64,000 nucleotides of DNA from the NCBI RefSeq assembly GCF_037038585.1, contig NC_092541.1, positions 319,445 through 383,444 of the forward strand, given 5' to 3'. The notes beneath the pieces are model-generated. The model saw only the letters and a program-made list of their open reading frames with translations, did no database searches and was not told the DNA's origin. Positions 11,266 to 36,762 of this stretch are shown one piece after another. Position numbers and translations under genes: made by a program. Position 1 is the first letter of the stretch; each line of letters opens with the position of its first letter. The stretch comes from Patagioenas fasciata. Its lineage: Eukaryota > Chordata > Aves > Columbiformes > Columbidae.

Positions 11266-13599
11266 GAGAGAAGAGTTAACCCCTCCTCATCCTCGCTGGT
11301 CCCCCGGGCAGGGAACTGGGGTGAACTGGGGGAGCGGGGCAGTGCGGGAGGGAAGGTGCTGACGTGGGGCTGTGAGAGGCCGGGGAAGAGGAGGAGGAGG
11401 AGGAAGAGCTGGGCTGGGCTGCAGCGTTGCTGCTGCTTGGGCGCTGCTCCAGCTGGGGGACCCTGGTCGGGGCGGCGGAGCTGGGGGGGCCGGGTGGGGG
11501 TTGGGGATCTGGGGACCCGCCTGGGCTGCCCGAGCTCAGAGCGTGGGTGTCCTCGCACCTCCCGGGGACACCCCCGCATCCACACCCTGCCTGGCCTCCG
11601 TCCGTCTGTCCGTCCACCCGCCCGCTCCACGTCCCGCCTGCGCGGCTGCAGGACCCCGGGCCCCAGATCCAAACCAAATGGAGATAAACCACCCAACCGC
11701 ACCCCGAACAGCCCCCCAGCCCCCTGGAAACGCCAACCCCAGCCCGCCGACCCCAACCCCAGAGCCCCAACCCGCTCCCGGCTCCGTGCTGGGAACGAGT
11801 TCCCCTGAACCGGCTGGGGGGATTGGTGCTGAATGTGCCCCATGTCTTTCGGGAACCAGTGACCTTGTGCTGTCACCCCACAACTCTGCACCCCAAAAAC
11901 CATAGAATCCTTAGCCCTGTGAGTGCTGGGGCTCCCCCATCCCTCCTGGGGTTTACAACCCCATCCCAGAAGATTCTGGGGTGCAGCAGCTCCAGGGCGC
12001 CCCGCGCACCGCGTCCCGCCGGTCCCGGAGGGTGCGAGGTGGCTGCCGGCAGCCGCACGGCCCGGCCACGTGGCACCGGAGCCACCGGCCCAGCCGGGCC
12101 CCGGGCCAGCGCGGGGATGAGGTCACCGCAGGGACCCCGGCCAGGCTGCGGTGCCGGCAGCAGCGCGGGAGCCCCGGTGTCCCCGTCCCCGTGGAAATGG
12201 ACCCAACAGCCCTGCGGTTGCTTCTCCTCGGGTGCAGTGACGGGAGGGGTGGGGACCCCCGTCTGAAGGGAACTGGGGGGCTGTGGGGGCGGCAGGTGGG
12301 GGGCTGATGGTCCCCCACATCCCTCCCAGCCCGTGGTCCAGCTGGGACAGCGCTGGGAGCATCGCCCGTCCCTGGGCTGCCCCGGGCGGGCGGGGGGCGC
12401 AGGCGGGACAGCAAATTCTTCAATGGAACTGAAGAGGAGAAAAAGGGGAAAAAAGAATAAAGGAAAAGAAAAGGGAAGGGGAGCGGGGAGGACCTGGCAG
12501 CCGAAACGCTCGGCGTGCAGCTCGGCCCTCAGAATTTCCACCCAGCTCCGCAGGCCCAGACCGGGGGCCCAGGCTGGGCTGCTGCTCCCTGCCGGGAACG
12601 CCCCCAGAGCCCCCAAATCCCCAGCGCCCCGGGGAATGCCCCCCCACCCCCAGCCCCGTGATACGGGGGTGCAGATGAGCCCCCCAGGAGGGACCCAGGC
12701 CTGGGAGGAGGCAAAGCCAAACCCCCCTCCCCTTGTACCCCCAGGGACCACCACCACACAGGACGAGGCTGTCACCTGCATGTCCCCCACTCAGACTGGG
12801 GGTCCCCATACCACCGCCTCGGGGACACGAGCATCCCGGTTTGGGACCCCCGCGCAGGCGGTGCCGCGGCAGCAGCGTGGCACTGGCAGCCCAAAGGCCA
12901 ATTTAGCTGTTCCTGCCTGCGCCGGCGGCTGGAAATAGCCGGAGTCGCTGCCGTGATTACGGGGTGTTGCCACAATTGAGGCGCCGCGGGCCCACGGCCA
13001 CCAGGAATAGCCGGGGCGGTGCCGCTGCGGGCTGCGGCCACAGGGAAACTGAGGCAGCCGGTTCCCAGCACATCCCCGCCGGGGATGGAAATGGGGAGCG
13101 AGGTGTTCTGGGTTTGGGGAGCAGGAGGGTTCCTGCGGCGGGGACCTCGATGGGTCAGACCCCCTATAGGGCTCAGACACCTGCGTGTCGCCAGCCCACG
13201 GGACACCAGCTGCCACCGTCCCCATCCTCACTGGGACCCCATCCCAGGCGAAGCTGTGAGCCAGGGGGACCCCGATGTCCCAGGGAGACCGATGGGAGCA
13301 GGGCCGGGTTTGGGACAGGGAGCAGGGCCGTGGGGGGGGCTGGTGCGGGGCTGCGAGTGGGGAATGGGGGGGAATGGGAGTTAATGGGCTCCATGTGTTG
13401 GCGCTGCCGGGGGGGGGAGTTTAACTCGCTCCAGATGCGGCGGCTGCTCCAGCTCCTCCCGGCGCAAACAGCCCCCCCGGCCCCGGCCCTGCTTTTCGGT
13501 AGGTCCTACTCAAAGGGACGGGGCAGCTGCTGCCCCCACCCCGCTGTGGGCACCCCCCGCCGTGGGGGCAGCCACTGACTTTCTGGGACACTCACCAAC

Positions 13600-13705
13600 T
13601 TTCTGTGGTGAGCTCTGAGTTTTTGGGGGAGCACTGAGTTTTTGGGGAGCACTGAGTGAGTTTTTGGGGGAGCGCTGAGTTTTTGGGGAGCACTGAGTTT
13701 TCGGG
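13600..13705. repeat. short GAGTTTTTGGGGAGCACT tandem repeat
   Basis: Four or five imperfect copies of a 20-28-bp unit (GAGTTTTTGGGGGAGC and GCACTGAGTTTTTGGGG) lie back to back. No gene content is seen. Confidence 0.75.
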
Positions 13706-14219
13706 GCAGCCGCCTCTGCTGCACCAGCAGCTGCAGGTCCAGTTGGCACCAGTGACACCAGCCCAGGGTGTGCGAGAACAGGTCTCGGAGCCCCCGAAGG
13801 GTGTGGCTGCAGGTGACAGCCCCCGTGTCCCTGTGTCCCTGAGGAGCAGGAGGGTCCCTCGGGTCCCAGCGCCCGGGTGTCCCCGTCCTGCAGCCGCAGG
13901 AGCCGGCTCGGCCCGTGCCCGCTGCTCCCATTATTCCGCTTCTCAGGACCATAATGGCTTTTCCAGGCCTTTTTCTTTTTTTTAGATCTTATTATTTATT
14001 ATTTTTAAGTGGGGTTTCTCCTCTTCCCCCCACCCCCGCCCTGTGCCGAGCCTCCCGCATTCCTGGGCGGGCGCGGGGGCTGATGAGGTGGCACCGGCCG
14101 TCCCCCCCCTTTCCTCCCTCTCCATGCACATAAAACACAAAAAAAACACACGATGACATTCTTTTCTTTTCTGTCATGCTGCAGAAATTAAAGACACATC
14201 CCGGGCTGGAGCGCGGCCA

Positions 14220-14410
14220 GCGCTGCGCGGGGGGGGCTGCGCGGCCGGGGATGCGCGGAGGGGGCTGTGCGGGCAGGGCTGTGCGGGCAGGGCTGTGCGG
14301 CGGGGTCTGTGCGGGCCGGGCTGTGCGGGGGGGCTGTGCGGGCAGGGCTGTGCGGAGGGGGCTGCGGGCCGGGGCTGTGCGGGGGGGCTGCGGGCCGGCC
14401 CGGGCGAGGA
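14220..14410. repeat. GGGCTGTGCGGGCAGG tandem array
   Basis: About ten imperfect 16-22-bp units based on GGGCTGTGCGGGCAGG and GGGGGGCTGTGCG. Strong strand asymmetry (G-rich plus strand). Confidence 0.75.
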
Positions 14411-14489
14411 GCGCTGCTGCAACGTGTCCCGGGCGCACAGACACGGGCTGAGCAGCGGCCAGCGGCGCCTGCGCACGCGCGGCCGGCGG

Positions 14490-15060
14490 CATGCGTGTGC
14501 ACGCGTGTGCATGTGTGTGTGTATCCGTGTGCACGCGTGTGCATGTGTGTGTGTATATCCGTGTGCGTGTGTGTGTATCCGTGTGCACGCGTGTGCATGT
14601 GTGTGTGTATATCCGTGTGCGTGTGTGTGTATCCGTGTGCACGCGTGTGCATGTGTATGTGTATCTGTGTGCATGTCTATCCGTGTGCATGTGTATGCGT
14701 GTGCACACATATCCATGTGCACGCATATCTGTGTGCATGCGTGTGCATGTGTATCCCTGTGCATGTGTGTGCATGTGTATCCATGTGTATCCGTGTGCAT
14801 GTGTATCCGTGTGCATGTGTATCCATGTGCATGTGTGTGCATGTGTATCTGTGTGCATGTGTATCCATGTGCATGTGTGTGCATGTGTATCCGTGTGCAT
14901 GTGCATCCATGTGCATGTGTGTGCATGTGTATCCGTGTGCGTGTGTTCATCTGCGTCTGTATGTGTGCCTGTGTGTGCATGTGCATCTGTGTGCTTGAAT
15001 GCGCGGGTGTGCACGCGTGCATGTGTGTGTGCACATATGTGCATGCAGGTTTGTGTGTGC
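14490..15060. repeat. TGTGCATGTGTATCC alternating purine/pyrimidine array
   Basis: About 570 bases are almost wholly alternating purine-pyrimidine (GTGTGCATGTGTATCCGTGTGCA variants). The array is open in all frames and gives spurious Cys/Val and His/Thr ORFs. The composition favours left-handed (Z) DNA. Confidence 0.85.
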
Positions 15061-15292
15061 AGCCCGCACAGAGCCCTCCTGGGGTGGGTTTTTCTTTGCA
15101 TTTGAGTGCAGGCTCAAGGAAGCCCCGGCAGGGCCAGCGCTGCGCGGCGCCGGTGCTGCTGCCCGCGGACGTGTCTCCCCGCCCGGGCCGCGTTTCGGGG
15201 TGAAACGCACTGCTGTGCTCTTCTTGAAAATTAAAAACGAATAATAAAGCAGCACCTTGGTGGGAGCCCCCGCTTGGACGTGGTTCCTGTGC

Positions 15293-15585
15293 AATGCTCC
15301 AGTGCTTCCAGTGCCACCAGTGCTCCCAGTGCCCCCAGTGCTCCCAGTGCTCCCAGTGCTCATAGTGCTCCCAGTGCCCCCAGTGTCCCAGTGCTCCCAG
15401 TGCCCCCAGTGCCCTCAGTGTTCCAGTGCTCATAGTGCTCATAGTGCTCCCAGTGCCCCCAGTGCTCCAGTTCTCCAGCGTCCCCAGTGCCCCCAGTACT
15501 CCAGTGCTCATAATGCTCCCAGTGCTCTCAGTGTCCCCAGTGCCCCCAGTGATCCAGTGCTCCCAGTGCTCCCAGTGCCCTGCAA
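15293..15585. repeat. 9-bp CCCAGTGCT array
   Basis: Roughly 30 units of a 9-bp motif (CCCAGTGCT, CCCAGTGCC, TCATAGTGC) run in tandem. Three-base periodicity produces ORFs rich in Pro/Val/Leu or in Ser/Gln/Cys. It is non-coding. Confidence 0.85.
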
Positions 15586-15769
15586 GCCATCTACATGGCG
15601 GGGAGGGGAAACGGAGGCGCCAGGTGGGGGTCAGCCCTTTCCTCCCCCTCCCCTAAATAAAATCACCTCTTAGAAGTGGGGGAGCCCCCGAGTGCCACAG
15701 CCCCTGCAGGGCTCCGTCGCCCGGCCCTGAGCTCCAGGCGGCCACCCCGGCCCTGGTCAATACGTGTGT

Positions 15770-15870
15770 TTTTTTGGCGTGTAATTACACCCTCCCCAAA
15801 TTGCACAGTAGATTGTGGATTATTGTCAACGAGCCTTTGCTTTTTCCAACCAACGTGGCTCCTCCAGTGT
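15770..15870 (+). promoter_or_regulatory. candidate distal COL1A1 element with a GTAATTAC core
   Basis: This low-GC block sits about 0.75-0.85 kb before the inferred COL1A1 start, in otherwise GC-rich sequence. It contains the palindrome GTAATTAC, the core bound by homeodomain proteins, near 15780, then AGATTGTGGATTATTGTCAA. Mammalian Col1a1 has a TAATTA homeodomain site in its bone-specific upstream enhancer. Equating the two is inference from the motif only. Confidence 0.3.
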
Positions 15871-16510
15871 GGAAAGGGCGGTGGAGGCGCGCCAGGGCAG
15901 CGCGGGGAGCGCGGCGGGGGGAGGGAAAGGAAAGAGATGGAAAGAGAGGGAAAGAAAAAAAGCCCGTGGCTCCTGGTGGTGTTTTGGGGGTGTCTGTGGG
16001 TCGGGGTCCCATGGGGGGATCCTCGCCCAGGGGATGCTCTGGGTGCTTATGCCCTTGGTCTTTGCGCCATGTGTGGGTTTGGTTCTCAGGGGACAGGGGG
16101 TGTTGGGGATCCCCAGTGTTGGTGCCATCACGGGGGGGTCGCTGGAGGGAACAGGTGTTTGCAGCCCTCCCGACCCCCGGCACGGCTCCCAGCGTCGTGT
16201 GGCTCCCGGCGTCGTGTGGCACCGGGGACCCCAAGGTGCCACGTGCCACATCTTCACCCGCCCAGGCACATCCAGACCCCAAACAACTCAGGACATGAAA
16301 AACCTCCCCAAAGCCCCCCAACCTGCCCCCAGAGCCCCCCAAACCTCCCAAACCACATCCCACCCACCCCGGCATCCCCTTCCCACCCACCCCACCACCA
16401 CCGCTCCCAGCCCCACTGTGGGACGACACGCGTGTGCACGTCTGTGTGTGCGTGTGCATAGACGGACGGGGGGGTGCGAGGGGAGCCCCCCGACTTGCTG
16501 GGTGCTGCTG

Positions 16511-16585
16511 ATTGGCCGAGGGGCCGTCCAAAATTCCCTGGTCGTGGCGGGTCCCACCTCTCCCTGCCGCTGCACCGTATATAAG
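16511..16585 (+). promoter_or_regulatory. COL1A1 core promoter: inverted CCAAT box and TATA box
   Basis: ATTGG (an inverted CCAAT, NF-Y/CBF type) is at 16511-16515 and TATATAAG at 16578-16585. Transcription start is expected near 16608-16615, which leaves a 5' UTR of about 110 bases, like that of mammalian COL1A1. The CCAAT box about 65 bases before the TATA fits the known type I collagen promoters. Confidence 0.85.
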
Positions 16586-16704
16586 GGCGGCGAGGGACGG
16601 GCAAGGGCAGTAGGAAGTTTCTGCTGGGGTCTGGGTTTGGAGCTCCAGAGTCGATCGGCCCCGTATGACCCCGACCTAAGAACAAAAGAGACCCAAAGAG
16701 TCTA

Positions 16705-16722
16705 CATGTCTAATATTTAGAC

Positions 16723-16725
<3 letters not shown>
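16705..16725 (+). promoter_or_regulatory. COL1A1 5' stem-loop with overlapping uORF
   Basis: CATGTCTAA (16705-16713) pairs perfectly with TTAGACATG (16717-16725) across a 3-base loop, and the second arm ends in the true start codon. The first arm holds an upstream ATG at 16706 whose frame stops at TAG 16718-16720, a four-codon uORF. This is the conserved fibrillar-collagen 5' stem-loop known to be bound by LARP6, which couples translation of type I collagen mRNAs. Confidence 0.9.
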
Positions 16726-31162
<14,437 letters not shown>

Positions 31163-31192
31163 ACTGGACGCCCCACGCGTAACAGGAGAGAG

Positions 31193-31225
<33 letters not shown>

Positions 31226-31367
31226 TCAAAAAACAGCCAAAAAAAAGGAGAAAATTTCACATGGACTTGAATTTGTGTCGGTTTCTATCCAGCATCTCTG
31301 AGACCATTTGCATTTCCGTAAAAGAAAAACATAAAAACCCCCTCAAAAAAAGCATTAAAGGAAAAAA

Positions 31368-31380
31368 AATAAAAAATAAA
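31368..31380 (+). terminator. COL1A1 proximal poly(A) signals
   Basis: Two AATAAA hexamers lie back to back at 31368-31373 and 31375-31380, about 210 bases after the stop. They would give the shorter mRNA. Confidence 0.75.
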
Positions 31381-32386
31381 TGACTTTTCAAACCAAATCC
31401 GCAGGAAGTGGGTTCGCTTGCTTGCCCCCCGCCCACCGACCGACCCGGCCCGGAGCGCCGGGACCGGCCGGCCCCCCCGCTTCTGCATCTCCTTAGCACG
31501 CTGATTTTCCGCTGCAAGGCAGGTGTTCAGCTCTCGGTTCTGATCCGTTGTTGTTGTTGTTCTCACCCCGCTCCGGTTGATTCTCGCTCTGTTTGTGCAG
31601 GCAGCGCCGCCCGCGCCGGGAGCAGCCCCCCCTCCGGAAGGCTACCTCACCCCCCGCTCTGCTTCGGGGCTATAGGTCGTGGTTTCAATGCTGGGGTTGT
31701 TTTTGTTTCGTTTCCAGTACTTTTAGCTTCGTTTGGAGATTTCCAGCCGTGCCGGGACTGTCCTGCCAGGTTCAGAGCGAAGGTGCTAATGTCGTGCTAA
31801 TGTCCGCCCGACGCCCCCCGCCCCGGTTTGTCGCTCTGCTCACCTTCTCTTGTCTCCCCTGCTCAGGGTCTCTCGGGAGTCGCTGAGGTTTCTTACCCCC
31901 AGGACTTTTATCCTGATTTGTTATTTTATTTTGTTTAACTATCTCTCAATTCGGTCCCGCAACACCCGAGCCGGGATCGCGTGGTGCTACAGCCTCCCAA
32001 GACGCGACTCAGCCTGATCTGTGTTGATTTCCCTCTGTCCCCGCTATTCTTTGCTGCCCAGCTCAATTGTGAATGTTCTAAAGGTGCTATCGAACCCCCC
32101 CGTCCCGCAAAGCCCGGAGCAATGTAACCTAGAACCAAGCAAACCAGACCTCGAAAGGGAAAAAGGACAAACCGCTTTCCGGGTGGATCTTCAGCTCCGC
32201 TCTCATCTTCCGGCAGCTTTTCCTCCATCATCATCCTCCATCCACCCCGCACCCCATCCCCGCACCCGGCGCGGGGGCGCGAACCCCAGCCGGCCCGGCC
32301 CGGCGGCTCCGCGGGGCCGGGACCCGGTCTGTGTGTATTATAGGAATTTGAAATTGTCTGTTTTTATTATTTTTTCTGACTGCTGA

Positions 32387-32392
32387 AATAAA
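32387..32392 (+). terminator. COL1A1 distal poly(A) signal
   Basis: AATAAA is followed by GCATGTGAAATGATCC and preceded by the T-rich TTGTCTGTTTTTATTATT, as at the end of the long mammalian COL1A1 mRNA as I recall it. Cleavage is expected near 32405-32415. Confidence 0.9.
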
Positions 32393-32412
32393 GCATGTGA
32401 AATGATCCAACA

Positions 32413-33700
32413 AACCTGCGGTGCTCTTGGCCGGCGGCTCTCGGGGTTCTGGGGGGGTCCTGGGAGGGTCCGGGGGTTCCTGGGGTGCGGGACCCTCATC
32501 CCGGTGCCGGTTGCTCCCGCTCCGCTCCCACCGCGCGTCTGCGCTCCCGGCCGGCCCCCCAGCCCTTCTCCTCCTCCCCGCTCAGCCCCCCGCTGCCCTG
32601 GGGGGAGAGGAAGGAAGGGGGGACCCACCCCCCAGCCAGGAGGGCCGGGCTGGGTTTGGGGGGGCAAGAGCTGCTGCGAACCCGCGCTGAAGGGGACTTT
32701 GTTGTGTGCGCCCTCCCCAAACGGGGGGAGAACCGGGGCCGTGGGGGGACAGCAGGCGGAGGAATGGGGGCTGGGGACACTCAGGCCACGCCAGGCGGGG
32801 GCGCACAGCCCAGGGTGCCCCCCCCCCCCCCCCGAAAGAACAGCTGGGGGACACACAGACGTTGCAGGTGGGTGAGGGGGGCGCAGGGAGGCGCCCCGAA
32901 ATTTGAGGCGGGGGGGTCGTGCTCACCCGGGCTGCAACAGGAGTGACACGGGGAGGAGGGGGGGGCTGTGCCCCGTGTGCCGCGCTGCCCCTCCCACCGC
33001 ACCTGGGGGGCATGAAAGGGGGGGGCAGCGGCCCCTCAATGCCACCGTTCTCCCCTCCCGTCAATGCGGCCCCTTGTTCCTCCCGGCCCCGTGTTTTCCT
33101 AACCCCCCCCCAGCGCTGGGCCCTGGCGAGGGGGGGCTGCGGTGACAGAGGCTCTTTCTTCGGCTGCGAGGGGCCGGGGGACCCGGGGGGGTGGGAGGGG
33201 CCCGGGGGGGCCGCACCGTTGAACGGCAGCCGGGGCCGCGGGCGAGATCTGCCGGCACGGGCACCAGGTGAGCCGGGACCGGGGTGCTGGGGGTACCGCC
33301 GTGGGTCCCCGGGGCTGCATGACCCCCGTCCCTGTCCCCATCCCCAGCCCGCTCCCCACAAACCCCTTCCCCCGCCGTGGGGGGGCAGAGAGCTGGCAAA
33401 GCCCACGCGCTGCTGCAGGCAGGAGCGCGCAGCAGGCTGCGCCCCAAAACCTCCTCCGGCCCCCCGGACAACCATGGCCATCAGGGCCAGGCCGGGATGA
33501 TTGCAGTGGTCCAAAAATACAGCAGAAAAGCCACTTCTCATTGCTAAACTGCTACTTTATCAACCAGCCCCCCCATAACCCCTTTCCCACTGCAGGGACC
33601 TTGGTGGGGTCACCCCTGGGGAGGTGACAGCAACAGGGCCACCAGCATTACCTGGAAAAAGAGCAGAACACAGCTTATTCCCCCCAGGAAAGAAATGAGC
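32413..33700. other. spacer between the convergent COL1A1 and SGCA genes
   Basis: No gene is seen. The stretch is GC-rich with a 16-base C run at 32818-32833 and several shorter C or G runs. Candidate SGCA poly(A) variants on the minus strand (AATAAG) lie at about 33677 and 33715. The overlapping ORFs have no recognisable domain. Confidence 0.6.
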
Positions 33701-34026
33701 TGCTCCCCCCGCTCTTATTCAAGCGTTTCCCCAGGCCAGGTGGGACAGCTGGGGTGGCAGGGGCAGGGAACAAGACACAGGTGTCCTGCATTGCCCCACT
33801 GATGCCCATGGGTGCTGATGACCCCGCCCAAGTATTGGTAGCCCCCCCACAGATGTCGCAGGCAATAGCCCGGCAATGTCAGTGCCCGGGAGACAGGCGG
33901 CCACCATCCGGCTGAGCACCGTCCCCTGAAAGTCCCCCCACAAGCACCGTGACACCCCGTCTCCATCCCCACCGCTGGTGTTGTCCCCCTGGCACCAGCC
34001 GGTGCCACCCGGGTGCCCCCCCCGGC

Positions 34027-36762
34027 TCACCGCGGGAGGAGGGGGACGCGGGCGCCGTCGGGGGCGCTGGGCATGGGGTTGATGCGCTGACCCGTGCGGA
34101 CGTTGAACATGGGCAGGGTGGAAAGCGGCCGCGGGACGTCCCGGCGGGCGGCCATGTGCCGCAGCTCCTCCGTGTCGCCGTGGATGCTGGTGTGGTGGAC
34201 CAGCTGGATGCTGGGGGCGAACGAGGGACAACTGGGTGCTGCGCCCCACGTTCCCACCCCCATTCCTCTGCGGAGGGGCCTGGGGGTCGGTCCTCCCAAC
34301 ACCGGGGGCTGTCTGAACCCCATCCCGGGGTCTGCGCCCCATCATTAGGGTCCTCCTTGCTGGCGCTGAGTCCAACCGAGGCCATGCAGAAGTAAACCAG
34401 CTCTTGTGCCCCAGCCTGTGTCTGTAGGGTTCACTGGGGGGCACCGAGGTGGGGGGAGAGGAGGAGGAGGGCTGGGGGGGCCCTTGGGGATGGGGGGACT
34501 CAGGCTCCATCACCTCCATAACATGCCCCAGAGACGGCTCCCTGTCCCCCCCCGCTCCCGTCCCACCCCTGCTGGCTGTCCCTGTGCTTGGCCGTGACCC
34601 CGGACCCCAGAAGCAGCCCCCCAGCACCCACACGGCCCCGCCAGGGGACTTACTCAGACGTCTCCAAGTCCCGTTTTTGCCTACAAAACAGAGGAAAAAG
34701 GGGAAAAAATGCAGTGGTGAGAGAAGGGCTCTCACCACCCCCGGGCTGGCCCGGGGCCACAATGTCCTGCTGGGGGGGGGGACCCCACCCTGAGTGTGCC
34801 CCGACTCACAGTCCCTCCCGGCGGCAGCACATGAGGTGGCCCAGGAGCAGGCACAGCAGCGCGGCCACCGCCAGCGGCACCAGCAGCGTCACCAGGTACC
34901 CGGGCAGCAGGTCTCGGGGGGGCACCTCGGTGGGGGCCTGGAAATCCCCGCCGTCCTCCAGCACCCCGGGACCCCACACTGGCCCCGGCGCCGTGGGGCT
35001 GGGACGGACCTGCAGCTGCAATGGGGGGCGGTCAGGGGGGCGGGGGGTCCCGCGGGGGGCGCGTGGCAGGGGGGCTCACCAGGGTGAGGTTGCACCAGCG
35101 GACGGCGAAGCGGGGGGCGAAGGTGTCGTAGCAGGAGGCGAGCGGCTGCTGGCCCCGGCTGCAGCGCAGGCGGCTCCGCGGGGACGCGGCCGCCACCAGG
35201 CACGGCGAGAAGGGCCCGGGGGACCCCACGGTCACGTACACCCTGTGGGGGGCACGGGCTGCAGTGGCCCCCAAAACCCCACGTGTGGAGCCTGGGGGTC
35301 TACCCAGGAGCAGCCCCAGCCCCCCCGGGTCTGCCGTACCCCTCTTTGCGCCCCTCGATGGGCAGCGGGACGCGGCCGCCCCGGTCCAGCGCGGAGGTGA
35401 CGTTGGTGACACGGAGGTCGTCCCGCTCCCAGACGCCGGCCGCGGCCTGGAGGAACATGTCCCGCGCCGCCGCCGGCAGCAGCTCCTCCACGTTCCTGTT
35501 GCCCACCAGGAAGTCGCCCTGGTACGGGGGGTCCCCGCCTGCGGGGGACATGTGGCACCGATGGGGACACCCCGTGCCCGTCCCGGGGGCTCCAGGGCAG
35601 CGTTTTAGGGGTGCACAGCCCCTACCTGGCGCAGGGATGACGGTGATGACGAGGCGCTGCGCCACCGTCTCGTAGGTGTGCCGGTTGTAGGCCAGCACCT
35701 GCACGCGGAGGAGAGACCCCCATGGCACCCTGTCCCCGTGTCACCCCGGCGCGGGTCGTGCGCGTGGCACCTACCTCGATGACGTGGGTGCCCAGCTCGG
35801 CGGCCGTGGGGCAGCCGTAGAGGTAGCCGGGCTGGCGGGGGCCGCGCTGCACGTACCGCAGCCACCGCGGCAGGTCGGGGTGGTCGCTGAGGTGGGCTTG
35901 GAACGTGACGGGGGCGGCTGCTGGGCACCGGGATACACGGGCGGGTCGGGCACGGACACAGGCACGGGGACACGGGGACACAGGTGCCACCGGGCCGTGC
36001 CGCGGGCAGACCCCTGCCGGCCCTTCCCATCCCACTGGTCCCAGCAGGAGCCCTGACTGGTCCCTGCTCTCTGCCCCCGGGGACAGGCACCAGCCAGTGT
36101 CCCCCCAGCTCCCCCAGACCCCACCGTGGCCCGCAGGGCACCCCTGGCCCTCTCACCGCCGCCATCCTCACGCCCGGCGACGAAGGCCTCCTGGAACCGC
36201 TCCCGCTCCAGCGCCTGCACGAAGATGGCTCCGGTCTCGGCCGAGACGTGGTGCTCGGGGAGGACGCGGTGGCTGGGGAGGGCAGCCCAGGACCCCCCCA
36301 GGAGCACGGCTGTGACCGGGCACAGGGCTGGAGCCGGGGACCACAGCCCCTGCCTCAGCTCCCCATTCCCCAGGAGAGACCCACAGGCCCCACTGACCCC
36401 GGGACACGCGGCACCAGAGAAAGCGACAGGTGTCCGGGACAAGGCTGCGCTCAGGAGGGGATGGGGCCGTGGGGACAGCACCTCCCCTCGCCCCGAACCC
36501 GCTCGGTGCCCCTGTCCCAGCCCCAGCGGGCGCCAGGGACAGGGTGGCTTTATTTAGCTCTACGTTGCAGCCCCGTCCCCCCCGCTCTCCTCCTGCCAGC
36601 ACCCCCGTCCCACCCAGCTCAGGGGTCCCCCCGCCCCACCCAGCTCGGGGGTCCCCCAGTCCCTCCCTGCCGGGGGGCCCCGGCCCGTCCGTGTCCCCCG
36701 GGGTGCCGGGGCTGCCACTCGCCTGCCAGCACCCAGGCCCGGAGCGGCGCGGGCGCCTCCAT
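34027..36762 (-). CDS. SGCA: alpha-sarcoglycan, nine coding exons
   Basis: Minus-strand exons in transcript order: 36762-36723, 36309-36172, 35920-35775, 35698-35626, 35538-35340, 35242-35080, 35015-34810, 34680-34654, 34210-34027. They join in phase to 391 residues (human 387). Residues 1-25 form the signal peptide, split across exons 1 and 2. The ectodomain holds the blocks [30 protein letters not shown] and [10 protein letters not shown], and N-glycosylation sites NVT and NLT. The membrane helix is [19 protein letters not shown], then MCCRREG. The tail has [20 protein letters not shown] and [14 protein letters not shown]. It is part of the sarcoglycan complex of muscle membranes. Intron 1 uses a GC donor. 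Exons 3 and 7 have tandem acceptors (CAGCAG, CAGCTGCAG), so their starts are uncertain by 3 and 6 bases. Confidence 0.95.
36549..36554 (-). terminator. AATAAA inside SGCA intron 1
   Basis: On the SGCA strand GAGCTAAATAAAGCC lies in the first intron, between exon 1 (36762-36723) and exon 2. It could cause premature polyadenylation or mark the end of an unseen transcript. Function is not shown. Confidence 0.3.

Larger units (their letters stand above)
5055..16500. other. gene-poor spacer between RETSAT-like and COL1A1
   Basis: No protein gene or RNA gene could be supported in these 11.4 kb. The stretch is mostly GC-rich unique sequence cut by tandem arrays, which are listed separately. A CpG-dense patch lies at about 8690-9010. 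Lower-GC blocks that could be regulatory lie near 6040-6170, 7690-7800, 10555-10620, 12405-12480, 13915-14020, 15205-15250 and 15770-15870. The many ORFs here show no recognisable domain. Confidence 0.6.
31163..32412 (+). other. COL1A1 3' UTR
   Basis: The 3' UTR is far richer in A/T than the rest of the window. It starts with a (TAA)n microsatellite at about 31193-31220 and continues through A-rich stretches to a proximal poly(A) region and then a distal one. Two signals about 1 kb apart match the two COL1A1 mRNA sizes known in mammals. Confidence 0.85.

Noticed and set aside
11890-11995. CATAGAATCC followed by GGGGCTCCCCCATCC as a possible CR1 LINE tail
   Set aside because: Only one ATAGAATC unit is present, with no 3' repeat, no reverse-transcriptase similarity and no target-site duplication.
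31186-31255. A-rich stretch after the COL1A1 stop as a retroposed poly(A) tail
   Set aside because: It is continuous with the COL1A1 3' UTR, starts with a TAA microsatellite, and has no target duplications.
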